From Gracilibacillus suaedae (GTDB lineage Bacteria > Bacillota > Bacilli > Bacillales > Amphibacillaceae), in contig NZ_JAGFVL010000002.1 of the NCBI RefSeq assembly GCF_017599345.1, positions 1 to 32,241 on the forward strand: 32,241 nucleotides of DNA. Direction: 5' to 3'. The notes beneath the pieces were generated by a model. It worked only from the letters and a program-made list of their open reading frames with translations. It was not told where the DNA came from and made no database searches. How positions within the stretch are numbered: the first letter of the stretch is position 1; each line of letters begins with the position of its first letter. This document shows positions 1 to 8,339 of the stretch, piece by piece. Position numbers and translations under genes: made by a program.

Positions 1-3
1 GCG

Positions 4-61
4 AAGTGGGCAAGCCGTAGCGGTTGTTACGCCCAATATCCATCTCAAAATAACTACTTTA
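4..61 (+). repeat. Edge repeat A, left copy (inverted relative to right edge)
   Basis: About 58 bases at the left edge align by eye with the reverse complement of 32179-32235. The shared blocks are GAAGTGG..CA..GCCG.AGCG at one end and TTCAAAAT..CTACTTT (here CTCAAAAT..CTACTTT) at the other, with a diverged middle. A reading frame from outside the window stays open to a TGA at 88-90, so it could instead be the 3' end of a gene, but the shared similarity at nucleotide level without a common frame favours a non-coding repeat. Alignment is by eye. Confidence 0.35.
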
Positions 62-91
62 TACCATCGATATATTATTTTGGTCAATGAA

Positions 92-120
92 AAGGACCGG
101 GTGGGCTTTCCCGGTTTTTC
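92..120 (+). terminator. Rho-independent terminator of an upstream gene outside the window
   Basis: ACCGGG (96-101) pairs with CCCGGT (110-115), followed by TTTTTCTT. A six-base-pair GC-rich stem with a T run on the + strand fits termination of a gene that ends just before or outside the window. Confidence 0.55.
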
Positions 121-124
121 TTAT

Positions 125-300
125 TAGGAAAGAAAGTATAAAATTGGGGGCCTGTCTAGCTCCAAGTACCCAGAACCTAGGCGACTTCACGAATCGCCCT
201 ACGATAAGTCATCATCGGTTCGTAAACTCACCGTGATTCCTTTATCTCAGTTGATTCGCTCCAGTCGCTACGTTTCTAAGCGAGCGCTTTGCGCTTTTCT
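125..300 (+). repeat. Interspersed repeat B, copy 1
   Basis: A non-coding unit of about 175 bases that starts with TAGGAAAGAAAGTATAAAAT, contains GTCTAGCTCCAAG and CGACTTCACGAATCGCC, and ends with GCGCTTTGCGCTTTTCT. The part from about 178 to 300 is nearly identical to 32008-32130 (a handful of substitutions, same orientation), and 16761-16930 is a diverged inverted copy. The GTCTAGCTCC...GCGCTTTTCT frame resembles, from memory, short repeats scattered in intergenic regions of many Bacillaceae genomes. It has inner GCGC-rich inverted repeats (GAGCGCTTTGCGCTTTTC) that could fold in RNA or DNA. No protein is encoded. Confidence 0.85.
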
Positions 301-389
301 AATTAGAACAAACAAAAGCAACATAACCTAAACAATTTATAGATTTTGCCTTCTGATAAGAATTGAATAGTTATTGTGGAAATGGCTAA

Positions 390-419
390 TTGTTTATTTA
401 ATGAGATTCGCGATATGAT
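390..419 (+). promoter_or_regulatory. Likely SigA promoter of the glycan operon
   Basis: TTGTTT at 390-395 and TATGAT at 414-419 are separated by 18 bases, 30 bases upstream of the first permease start. No cre box is visible here, unlike in the second module; activation by the downstream-encoded AraC regulator is plausible but not visible. Confidence 0.5.
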
Positions 420-448
420 TTTATTGAAGACAAGAAAGGGGGGAGTGC

Positions 449-1414
449 ATGGATGGACATATAAGAAGTGAACAAGTAGGGACGCAGAGAACTGGATTTT
501 GGTATCGCTTACTTCAAAATGGCCTTATCAAAAATATACGAAGACATTGGATGTTATATCTGATGATTTTGCCGGGGATTATTTATTACATTGTCTTTAA
601 GTATATCCCACTTATGGGGAGTGTAATAGCCTTTCAGGATTTTCAAATCTTTAAAGGCATATTTGCAAGTCCATGGGTTGGTCTAGAGAACTTCAAAACT
701 TTACTACACTATCAAGATTTTCATGAAGTATTGAGAAATACAGCATTAATTGCTTTGTATCAATTGATATTTCAGTTTCCGGCACCGATTATTTTAGCAT
801 TATTATTTAATGAAATAAGGTTATTAATTGTTAAGAAGACAGTGCAAAGTTTATTCTATCTGCCACACTTCTTATCATGGGTTGTTGTAGGTGGAATTGT
901 CTTTGAGTTATTAGCAAATCAGGGGATAGTTAATGCCATTAGAGAGATGTTAGGATTCGAGCCAATTCTGTTCATGCAAGAAGAAGCATATTTTAGAACG
1001 ATTGTCATTATTTCTGGAATTTGGAAGGAAGTTGGTTGGGGGACCATTATTTACTTGGCTGCAATAACTGCGATTAATCCAAGCCTTTATGAAGCAGCGG
1101 TGATCGATGGTGCCAGTCGATTTAAACAAACTATTTACATTACACTCCCTTTACTGTTACCTACTATTTCTGTACTGTTTTTATTAAATATCGGTAACTT
1201 CTTGGAGTTAGGTTTTGACCAAATCTTTAACTTGTTAACGCCAATGACCTATTCTGTGGGGGATATTATTGAAACTTATGTATATCGAGCAGGGGTTCTC
1301 CAAGGGCAATATAGCTTAACAACGGCAATTGGTCTGTTTCAGTCTGTTATAGGTTTCGCTCTGTTGTGGATATTCAATAGGCTTGCAAGAAAATCAGAAC
1401 AGGGGTTGTGGTAA
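449..1414 (+). CDS. ABC transporter permease, LplB/YtcP-type carbohydrate importer
   Basis: Inner-membrane permease, one half of the translocation channel of an oligosaccharide importer. The 321-residue protein has about six hydrophobic segments, the first at roughly residues 31-52 after a basic N-terminus. The EAA loop that docks the ATPase is visible as EAAVIDGASRFKQ (about residues 216-228). Length and the LMILPGIIYYIVFKYIPLMG opening match the LplB subfamily known from B. subtilis lplB next to lplA and lplC. The start has a strong AAAGGGGGGAG ribosome site at 435-445; an ATG four bases downstream is out of frame. The gene abuts the next permease with no gap, and no ATPase gene is nearby, as expected for an MsmX-type shared ATPase (inference). 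Confidence 0.9.
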   Translation: MDGHIRSEQVGTQRTGFWYRLLQNGLIKNIRRHWMLYLMILPGIIYYIVFKYIPLMGSVIAFQDFQIFKGIFASPWVGLENFKTLLHYQDFHEVLRNTALIALYQLIFQFPAPIILALLFNEIRLLIVKKTVQSLFYLPHFLSWVVVGGIVFELLANQGIVNAIREMLGFEPILFMQEEAYFRTIVIISGIWKEVGWGTIIYLAAITAINPSLYEAAVIDGASRFKQTIYITLPLLLPTISVLFLLNIGNFLELGFDQIFNLLTPMTYSVGDIIETYVYRAGVLQGQYSLTTAIGLFQSVIGFALLWIFNRLARKSEQGLW

Positions 1415-2284
1415 ATGAAACAATCTGTTGGAGAAAGATTATTTCAAATATTTAATTATACTTTATTAATCGTATTAGCATCGACCATGATTGCTCCATT
1501 GTTGCAATTACTGGCAGTTTCGTTTAGTTCGCCGATTGCTGCCGATTCAAAACAAGTTTTCTTAATACCTGTTGATTTTACATTGGCTACATGGGAACAC
1601 ATTCTCCAAAATGAAGTGTTATGGAGAGCTTTTGGTGTAACAGTATTTATTACGATAGTCGGGACATTTCTAAGTATGCTGTTTACAGTTTTGACAGCGT
1701 TTCCATTATCAAGGAAAGACTTTCTTTTGCGGAAGCCGATTATGCTAATGATGGTCATTACGATGATTTTTAATGCACCGATGATTCCTTTCTTTTTAAC
1801 CGTAAGAGAGGTAGGGCTGATGGATTCGATCTGGGCTTTAATCATTCCAGGATTAATAAGCACATTTAATATGGTAATTGTGCGAACGTTCTTTTTAGGG
1901 ATTCCTTCTGATCTAGATGATGCTGCCAAAATTGACGGCTGTAATGAATTTCGTTTATTGTTTCAGATTTATTTGCAGTTATCAAAACCCGTGCTGGCCA
2001 CCATTAGCCTTTTCTATGCCGTAGGTTATTGGAACACCTTTAAGACAGCAGTGCTATTTTTAAGGGATCCGACTCTTTGGCCTTTACAAATGCGTTTACG
2101 GGCATTTTTTACATCAGAAGAAGAGCTTGCAGCAGTAGATTTAATAATGGGTGACTTTGATTTCAACACAACCACTTTAAAAGCTGCAACCATTATTTTT
2201 GCTACGGTTCCTATTGTATTAGTTTATCCATATTTACAAAAGTACTTTGTAAAAGGAGCGGTACTAGGTTCGTTAAAAGAATAA
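1415..2284 (+). CDS. ABC transporter permease, LplC/YtcP-type carbohydrate importer
   Basis: Second membrane subunit of the same importer, 289 residues with about six membrane segments. The EAA-type loop reads DDAAKIDGCNEFRLL (about residues 168-182), the usual ATPase contact in MalG-like subunits, and the protein ends in the family-typical KGAVLGSLKE. It starts directly after the stop of the first permease (TAA then ATG), which argues for translational coupling and equal amounts of both subunits. A binding protein gene follows 28 bases downstream. The substrate cannot be read from the permease; the neighbouring glycosidases suggest an oligosaccharide. Confidence 0.9.
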   Translation: MKQSVGERLFQIFNYTLLIVLASTMIAPLLQLLAVSFSSPIAADSKQVFLIPVDFTLATWEHILQNEVLWRAFGVTVFITIVGTFLSMLFTVLTAFPLSRKDFLLRKPIMLMMVITMIFNAPMIPFFLTVREVGLMDSIWALIIPGLISTFNMVIVRTFFLGIPSDLDDAAKIDGCNEFRLLFQIYLQLSKPVLATISLFYAVGYWNTFKTAVLFLRDPTLWPLQMRLRAFFTSEEELAAVDLIMGDFDFNTTTLKAATIIFATVPIVLVYPYLQKYFVKGAVLGSLKE

Positions 2285-2312
2285 TTAATTAAAAATGGGG
2301 AGGTAAGACAGG

Positions 2313-3860
2313 ATGAGAAAACGTTATTATCATTTCTTATTATTTTCTGTAGGATTGTTGATTTTGGTGTTGGTAACAGCATGTTCCGATAGTGAAGATA
2401 CAGCTAGTCAAGATGAAGAAAATGATGAATTGGAAACAGAAGAAAGTGAGGAAGCTACAACTGTAAGCGTGTTTAAAAGCCATTTGGGCAAAGGTACGAT
2501 CCCTGACAGTGATGATCCACATGTGCAATATATTAAAGAAAAAACGGGTGTGGAGTATGAGTTGCTGTCAACACCACCAGGTTCAGAACCAGCTGAGTAT
2601 ATTAATCTCATGATCGCTTCAGAAGATTTCCCTGATATTTTGAGGCCGATTGGCGGGGTGGAACAAACACTGATCGAACAAGGAGGCGCCTTAGCATTAG
2701 ATGACCTGCTACCGGAATACGCGCCAAATGTGTGGGAAAGAATCCCTGAGGAGGCATGGAATATTGTTAGATCTGCATCTCCAGACGGAAAAATATATTA
2801 TGTTCCTAAAGTGTATTTAATCCCTGAGCGTGCAGCTTTATTGAGACAGGACTGGCTAGATGAAGTTGGTATGGATATGCCACAAACACTAGACGAGTAT
2901 AAAGAAATGTTAATAGCATTCCGTGATCAGGATCCAAATGGAAATGGTGAGCAGGATGAGCTACCTACAACTGGCAGGGAGTTTGGCAGATGGATGGATC
3001 ATTTATTCGCTATGTTTGGTGTAGCAATGTGGGAAGGTTACCCGGAGTGGGATATTTATGATGGGGAAATTAATTATGCTGGTACTTCAGAGAATATGAA
3101 AGCAGCTATTGCATTTATTAGAGAGCTTTATGAAGAAGAATTATTAGATAATGAGACGTTTCTAAACAAGGGGGATGTATGGACGGCTAAAATTAATAAT
3201 AATTTAGTCGGTAGTTGGTATCATCTCCCAGCCAATTTACATGAGCGGTACCTGGCAATGAAAGAAGGAGCACCAGATGCTTATGTAGTTGGTATGCCTC
3301 TTCCTGAAGTAGATGGTTTTGAAGGGTATATTACACAAAAAAGCATGGGTGAACCAGAGTGGATGATTCCTGTTGCATCGGAAGATAACGCTGCTAATGC
3401 ATTGAAATTACTGGATTTCTTCTATGATCCTGAAAATGCGGATTTCGTTCAGTATGGTATCGAGGGAGTCCAACATGAAGTAGTAGATGGAGAAAAGCAA
3501 TTATTACCTTCATCAGATGATAAGCCAATTGCCTTGGGAATGCTTAATTTAACAACAGAAGAATCGATGGATGTTAGAATTGATAACTCATTCCCTGAAG
3601 ATGAGCAGCAAATGGTAAGGGATATTTTTGAAGTAAGTAAAGCAGATGCAAGGAGAATTGCGGGTGATGGATTACCAAGTACGGTTTATGATAACTATCC
3701 AGATATTCAGTCCCATAAGTTATTCCAAGAATATTTAACCAAAATTGTAATAGGCGAATGGTCGATCGACAAATTCGATGAATTTGTTGAAAAATGGAAT
3801 CAATCCGGAGGCGAGGAAGTAACACAGCGCGTTCAGGAATGGTACGAAACAGCTAAATAA
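2313..3860 (+). CDS. Extracellular solute-binding lipoprotein, LplA/YtcQ type
   Basis: Membrane-anchored receptor that captures substrate for the two permeases upstream. The N-terminus is a lipoprotein signal: basic MRKR, a hydrophobic stretch and the lipobox LVTAC with the lipidated cysteine at about residue 24. An acidic, Glu/Asp/Ser/Thr-rich tether of about 25 residues follows, then a large two-lobed family-1 binding fold. With 515 residues it is longer than MalE-type proteins (about 400) and matches the LplA/YtcQ group. The segment DPNGNGEQDELP resembles the calcium-binding loop seen in alginate/oligosaccharide binding proteins (known from that family; residues here are Asp/Asn/Asp spaced alike). 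The ribosome site GGGGAGG is at 2297-2303. A terminator follows at 3867-3898. Confidence 0.9.
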   Translation: MRKRYYHFLLFSVGLLILVLVTACSDSEDTASQDEENDELETEESEEATTVSVFKSHLGKGTIPDSDDPHVQYIKEKTGVEYELLSTPPGSEPAEYINLMIASEDFPDILRPIGGVEQTLIEQGGALALDDLLPEYAPNVWERIPEEAWNIVRSASPDGKIYYVPKVYLIPERAALLRQDWLDEVGMDMPQTLDEYKEMLIAFRDQDPNGNGEQDELPTTGREFGRWMDHLFAMFGVAMWEGYPEWDIYDGEINYAGTSENMKAAIAFIRELYEEELLDNETFLNKGDVWTAKINNNLVGSWYHLPANLHERYLAMKEGAPDAYVVGMPLPEVDGFEGYITQKSMGEPEWMIPVASEDNAANALKLLDFFYDPENADFVQYGIEGVQHEVVDGEKQLLPSSDDKPIALGMLNLTTEESMDVRIDNSFPEDEQQMVRDIFEVSKADARRIAGDGLPSTVYDNYPDIQSHKLFQEYLTKIVIGEWSIDKFDEFVEKWNQSGGEEVTQRVQEWYETAK

Positions 3861-3866
3861 AATGTG

Positions 3867-3898
3867 CTACTCCTCCTCTTCTAGCTGAGGGGGAGTAG
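3867..3898 (+). terminator. Hairpin after the binding-protein gene, probable partial terminator
   Basis: A 12-base-pair stem (CTACTCCTCCTC at 3867-3878 with GAGGGGGAGTAG at 3887-3898, one G-T pair) and an eight-base loop. The tract after it, AGTTATTTTA, is only weakly T-rich, so it may act as a partial terminator or as a 3' stabiliser that keeps transporter mRNA higher than the downstream regulator mRNA. A TATAAT at 3924-3929 could give the regulator its own promoter, but its -35 is poor. Confidence 0.65.
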
Positions 3899-3968
3899 AG
3901 TTATTTTAAAGATAGAAGTTTCATATAATGAAGAGAAATAAGCTCGGACATAGAAAGCGGGTGGGTTC

Positions 3969-6233
3969 ATGTCAAAGTTTCTCCCGGTTAAAATACAGAG
4001 GATACTCAGAAAAAATCTTTCTAATACACAAGTAAGGTTGCTGCTAATCTTAATGGTGCCTATTATTTTTATTATACTAACGGTAGGATTTTCTTCTTAT
4101 CATACTTCCAAGGACATATTACAACAAGAATTAAATGAACCGCAGCACCAAATGCTAAAAATAAACATGAATTATATTGATGAATATTTAATCGAATCCG
4201 ATCAAATCGCTGTTAAATTAGCATTAGATAATAATGTATATCGTTTTTTAATGAACCAATCACAAAACTCCTATGAAAATATTAAGGAGATTTATGATAA
4301 GCTAGCTACCATTACAAAAAATTCCTCATTTATTCAAAGTATTTATATTTATAATGTGAACAGTGATAGCTTTGTTGCCATTCCGCAAGGCTTCAGCTCT
4401 AGCAGTACAACTTTTAACGATGCAGAGTGGACTAGTGTGATTGATGAATTTAATGCTGATACAGCAAGAATTGTTAAATATCGTAATTTGCCAGAAGGTG
4501 CGAAGTATAAAGGATCCAATATTTCCTTATTTCGTAAGATAAATTTGCAGGGGGAAACAATGGGGATTGTTGCGATTAACCTTAATCAGCGAGAATTGTT
4601 TTCCAGTTTAAGATCATCTATTGAGCCACCATCTAATAGCATGCAATTTATTTTAGATCAAAATAATACGATTCTACATACAACTAAAAATCATACGTTT
4701 GATATAGAAACTGTATCGTATGTTAATGAAGAGGTGAGCAAAGGAAATTTAAGTGATATTACGTATAATGATAAGATATTACTTGCTAATCAAATGGAAT
4801 CGGAATTCACCGGATGGAAATATGTGTCTGTTGTATCGCAGGAGAGTATACTGGCTAAGTCAAAAACAGTACGTGATGTAGTTTTTACCGTATCTTTAAT
4901 TGCACTTATCATTGGCGCCATCGCTATATTCTTTATCAATTCTGTTGAATTAAAACCTATAAGACGAATGAAAGAACTGTTTTCAGTTGATGATGACCCT
5001 CTGTATAGACGAGATTTACTTCATTTAGAAGATATCATAGATGACTTGGTCAGTGATCATGCGCAATTATCCCAATTAATAAAAAAAGTGAAGTATGAAG
5101 CGAAATCAAAATTTTTATATGACATATATATTGGCAGATTAACAAACAGAACCGAGCAGAAAGAAAAGTGGCAAGCTTATTTTAAAGAATGGCAAGAAGA
5201 TAATATTCAATTATTAGTTGTATCGATCGATAATTATCCTTCTTGGAAAGAAAGTGTAGCTGGTAATTATCGTTCCGTGGTCAAGTCGGGGATGGCAAAT
5301 ATTCTTACTGAGGTATTATCGACTCATTTTGCCGTAGAGACGGTTGATATTGGCAATGATAAGATGATTATCATTATCCAGCATTTAGAAGGAAAAGTCG
5401 ACGTCATAAACCATTTAAAGATAGCGCTTACACACATAAAGAACATCTTAGGATTCTCTGTTTCCATTGGACTCAATCAGACAGGTGTTCTGTTTCAAGA
5501 GCTAAAGAATGCTATGAATGAAGCGGAGGAGGCACTGCAATACCGTCTGTTTGATGGGTATGGAAATATTTATACAAAGGTTGATCAAATTCAAGAAGAT
5601 AAAGAAACAAATATCGAAAAAATGGACTGTCTAGTGAAATCCATTACACTCGAAAATCCCATGCAATCGATTGATGATGTGACTACATTATTTCAGTTAT
5701 TTTATAAAAGTAATATTAGTCCAGAGCTAGCCTTTTATTTTATTGAACAAGTAAGAAAAGTTATTTTCACCGAAAACAAAAATATTGCACATGCTACTTT
5801 CCGTACTGCAGAAGAAATTCGCACTATGAGTCTAGAAGATGTTGCTAACTTATTTAAGGAAAGAATCTCAGAAAGAATTGAAAATATTAAGAAACTAAAT
5901 GATTCGAAAAGATATGTTATGTGTAGAAAAATGATTCAGTATATGAATGTACATTTAGGTGAACCGATCGGTATTCCAGAAATAGCCGAATCTGTTGGTG
6001 TTAGTGTAAGTCTTGCTAGTCAGTGGTTTAAAGAGGAGATGGATGATACTATTTATGGTTACTTTACCAAACTGAGAATGGAGCGTGCGCAAGAGTTATT
6101 AACTAAAACAGATAAGAGAATAGCGGATATTGCATTAGAGGTTGGTTATCAGCATGAAAATAGTTTTATACGAAAGTTCCGAGAATATAAAGAGATGACT
6201 CCAGGTAAATATAGAAAGTTAAATGCAGAATGA
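3969..6233 (+). CDS. Membrane-anchored AraC-family transcriptional regulator (YtdP type)
   Basis: One-component sensor that probably activates this operon when its outer domain senses the sugar or the loaded binding protein (inference). Of 754 residues, about 24-44 and 302-324 are membrane segments; between them lies a Cache-like extracytoplasmic domain of about 255 residues. The cytoplasmic middle region shows a degenerate GGDEF-like/YesN linker fold, and residues of about 655-754 form the AraC double helix-turn-helix, with PIGIPEIAESVGVSVSLASQ and the C-terminal ALEVGYQHENSFIRKFREYKEMTPGKYR signature split by the family spacing. This layout and length match B. subtilis YtdP (about 770 residues), which also sits beside an lpl/ytc-type importer. 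No kinase or receiver domain is present. Confidence 0.88.
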   Translation: MSKFLPVKIQRILRKNLSNTQVRLLLILMVPIIFIILTVGFSSYHTSKDILQQELNEPQHQMLKINMNYIDEYLIESDQIAVKLALDNNVYRFLMNQSQNSYENIKEIYDKLATITKNSSFIQSIYIYNVNSDSFVAIPQGFSSSSTTFNDAEWTSVIDEFNADTARIVKYRNLPEGAKYKGSNISLFRKINLQGETMGIVAINLNQRELFSSLRSSIEPPSNSMQFILDQNNTILHTTKNHTFDIETVSYVNEEVSKGNLSDITYNDKILLANQMESEFTGWKYVSVVSQESILAKSKTVRDVVFTVSLIALIIGAIAIFFINSVELKPIRRMKELFSVDDDPLYRRDLLHLEDIIDDLVSDHAQLSQLIKKVKYEAKSKFLYDIYIGRLTNRTEQKEKWQAYFKEWQEDNIQLLVVSIDNYPSWKESVAGNYRSVVKSGMANILTEVLSTHFAVETVDIGNDKMIIIIQHLEGKVDVINHLKIALTHIKNILGFSVSIGLNQTGVLFQELKNAMNEAEEALQYRLFDGYGNIYTKVDQIQEDKETNIEKMDCLVKSITLENPMQSIDDVTTLFQLFYKSNISPELAFYFIEQVRKVIFTENKNIAHATFRTAEEIRTMSLEDVANLFKERISERIENIKKLNDSKRYVMCRKMIQYMNVHLGEPIGIPEIAESVGVSVSLASQWFKEEMDDTIYGYFTKLRMERAQELLTKTDKRIADIALEVGYQHENSFIRKFREYKEMTPGKYRKLNAE

Positions 6234-6261
6234 CTAGCATATTAATAAGGAGGTAACGGAT

Positions 6262-8316
6262 ATGGACAGGAAAAGTGTTGTGCAAAAACATAATCCCAAA
6301 ATTCATCAAATAGAATCCTTATCACCATTATCGATTGGGAATAGCGAGTTTGGCTTTAGTGTTGATTTTACTGGTTTACAAACATTTCCCCAACTATATG
6401 AAACACCTTTAGGAACTCAGTCAAACTGGGGATGGCATTATAGTAGAGGGAAAGATTTATATAACGAAAGGGATATAGAATACCAACTGTTTGAGCATTA
6501 CGATCGAGAGGTTCCTTATCCTATGAAGCTAGGCAATAAAGAAGAGGCTTACCATTGGTTAAGACAAAACCCTCATCGAGTTCAGTTAGGGCAAATTTCT
6601 TTTCGATTTTTAGATGAAGATCAAAATGAAGTGGATGTAGCGGCTGTTACAGATATTAACCAAGAGCTAGATCTTTGGTCAGGAATCATCACCAGTCGAT
6701 ATGTTGTAGAGGATCAAGAGGTGGTCGTCAAAACAGTCTGTGATCCAACTTCTGATTCAATCGGTGTTCATATATCGTCTGCCTTATTAACAACTAGGAA
6801 GCTACAAATCGTTCAATCCTTCCCATCGCCCGATGTTAGTCATAATAGTTGGGCAAAAGCAACTAACTTAAATTGGGATCAACCTGAAAGGCGTCAAACT
6901 GTTGAAATCGATAATAACGATGATGTCGTTCTTCTAAAACGAGTATTGGATGAGGATAGTTATTATGTCCGATGGGAGAAAAATAATGCGAGTTTTTTGC
7001 AACGAAGTGCGTATCAATATCAATTAATTCCACCTAGTGATCGAAGTGAATACAGCTTTACTGTCACATTCAGCCCGAATAAAATTTCAGAAGTGAATTC
7101 AGTAACAAAAATGATCAAGGCTTCTCAGCAATATTGGGAAAATTTTTGGCAACAGGGCGCTTTTGTTACTTTTGAGGGAAGTACCGATACAAGAGCAGAT
7201 GAATTAGAACGTCGAATTATTTTATCTCAGTATTTAACTGCCATTCACAGTAGTGGAGCAATTCCTCCGCAGGAAACAGGACTGATGTACAATAGTTGGT
7301 TTGGTAAAGCCCACCTGGAAATGCATTGGTGGCACAGTGCTCATTTTCCACTATGGGGAAGAGCAGACAAATTAAACAAAAGCTTGCAATGGTACGAAGC
7401 TATTTTACCAATCGCACAAGAAATAGCCCTTCAACAAGGGTATCAAGGTGCAAGATGGCCTAAAATGGTAGGAATAGATGGTAAGCAAAGTCCATCGCCT
7501 GTAGCTCCAGGACTTATTTGGCAACAGCCACACCCAATCATGTTAGCAGAATTAATCTATCGTGATGATAAATCCTTAGCAGTACTGAATCAATATAAAG
7601 CGGTAGTTTACGAATCAGCAGATTTCATGGCTGACTTTGCAAGTTGGAATGATAAGGAAGGAGTTTATGTTTTAGGACCACCTCTTATTCCAGCACAAGA
7701 ATGTCACCGAATGGAGGATTCTAAGAACCCTCCGTATGAACTTGAATATTGGAAATATGGACTGGAAACAGCAATAAACTGGGCGAAAAGATTAGGGACT
7801 CCCCCTAATGAAAAATGGATACATGTTGCCGATCATTTAAAACAACCTCGAGAAAAAGATGGCGTTTATCTAGCACATGAGAATTGCGACAATACCTTTA
7901 CCGAGAAAAAACATGATCATCCTTCAATGGTGGCGGCATTTGGTATTTTACCAGGGAGATTGATAGATAAGGTAACAATGAAAAAAACTTTATTAAAGGT
8001 GAAAAACGATTGGCAATGGGATACTGCCTGGGGGTGGGATTTCCCGATGTGTGCCATGACAGCTACACGGCTAGGGGAGGCAGAACTTGCTATCGACTTT
8101 TTATTAATGGATGCCGTGAAAAACACGCATTTAGTTAATGGACATAACTATCAACGACCAGGTCTGACAGCATACTTGCCTGGGAATGGCGGATTGTTAA
8201 TTGCTATTGCGATGATGATAGCAGGATGGGATGGTCATAATGGTGAAATTTATCCGGGATTCCCTAAAAACGGCAAGTGGAATGTTCAGGCGGAAGGTTT
8301 TCAAGTCTACATTTAG
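6262..8316 (+). CDS. Putative six-hairpin glycosidase of unknown specificity
   Basis: A cytoplasmic protein of 684 residues with no signal peptide. I recognise the general plan of clan GH-L/GH-M-like enzymes: an N-terminal beta-sandwich of about 270 residues, then an alpha-helical toroid rich in Trp and His. Striking blocks are PPQETGLMYNSWFGKAHLEMHWWHSAHF (in part, residues about 335-362), GARWPKMVG, GLIWQQPHPIML, DNTFTEKKHDHPSM and DTAWGWDFPMCAMTA. Acidic residues in QETG, HLEMHWW and DTAWGWD are candidates for catalysis. Proteins with these blocks are usually annotated as hypothetical or GH65-like; I cannot assign a characterised CAZy family. AAGGAGG precedes the start. It is cotranscribed with a GH95 enzyme 23 bases downstream, so it likely acts on the same imported oligosaccharide. 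Confidence 0.7.
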   Translation: MDRKSVVQKHNPKIHQIESLSPLSIGNSEFGFSVDFTGLQTFPQLYETPLGTQSNWGWHYSRGKDLYNERDIEYQLFEHYDREVPYPMKLGNKEEAYHWLRQNPHRVQLGQISFRFLDEDQNEVDVAAVTDINQELDLWSGIITSRYVVEDQEVVVKTVCDPTSDSIGVHISSALLTTRKLQIVQSFPSPDVSHNSWAKATNLNWDQPERRQTVEIDNNDDVVLLKRVLDEDSYYVRWEKNNASFLQRSAYQYQLIPPSDRSEYSFTVTFSPNKISEVNSVTKMIKASQQYWENFWQQGAFVTFEGSTDTRADELERRIILSQYLTAIHSSGAIPPQETGLMYNSWFGKAHLEMHWWHSAHFPLWGRADKLNKSLQWYEAILPIAQEIALQQGYQGARWPKMVGIDGKQSPSPVAPGLIWQQPHPIMLAELIYRDDKSLAVLNQYKAVVYESADFMADFASWNDKEGVYVLGPPLIPAQECHRMEDSKNPPYELEYWKYGLETAINWAKRLGTPPNEKWIHVADHLKQPREKDGVYLAHENCDNTFTEKKHDHPSMVAAFGILPGRLIDKVTMKKTLLKVKNDWQWDTAWGWDFPMCAMTATRLGEAELAIDFLLMDAVKNTHLVNGHNYQRPGLTAYLPGNGGLLIAIAMMIAGWDGHNGEIYPGFPKNGKWNVQAEGFQVYI

Positions 8317-8339
8317 TGTCGGTCAAAGGAGGGGATAGT

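Noticed and set aside
1456-1929. 157-codon open frame on the - strand
   Set aside because: Lies wholly opposite the MalG-like permease, has no ribosome site and no recognisable motifs; a shadow of the real gene.
8277-8339. N-terminal extension of the GH95 gene from ATG 8277
   Set aside because: Overlaps the previous gene by 40 bases and has no ribosome site, while TTG 8340 has an excellent one.
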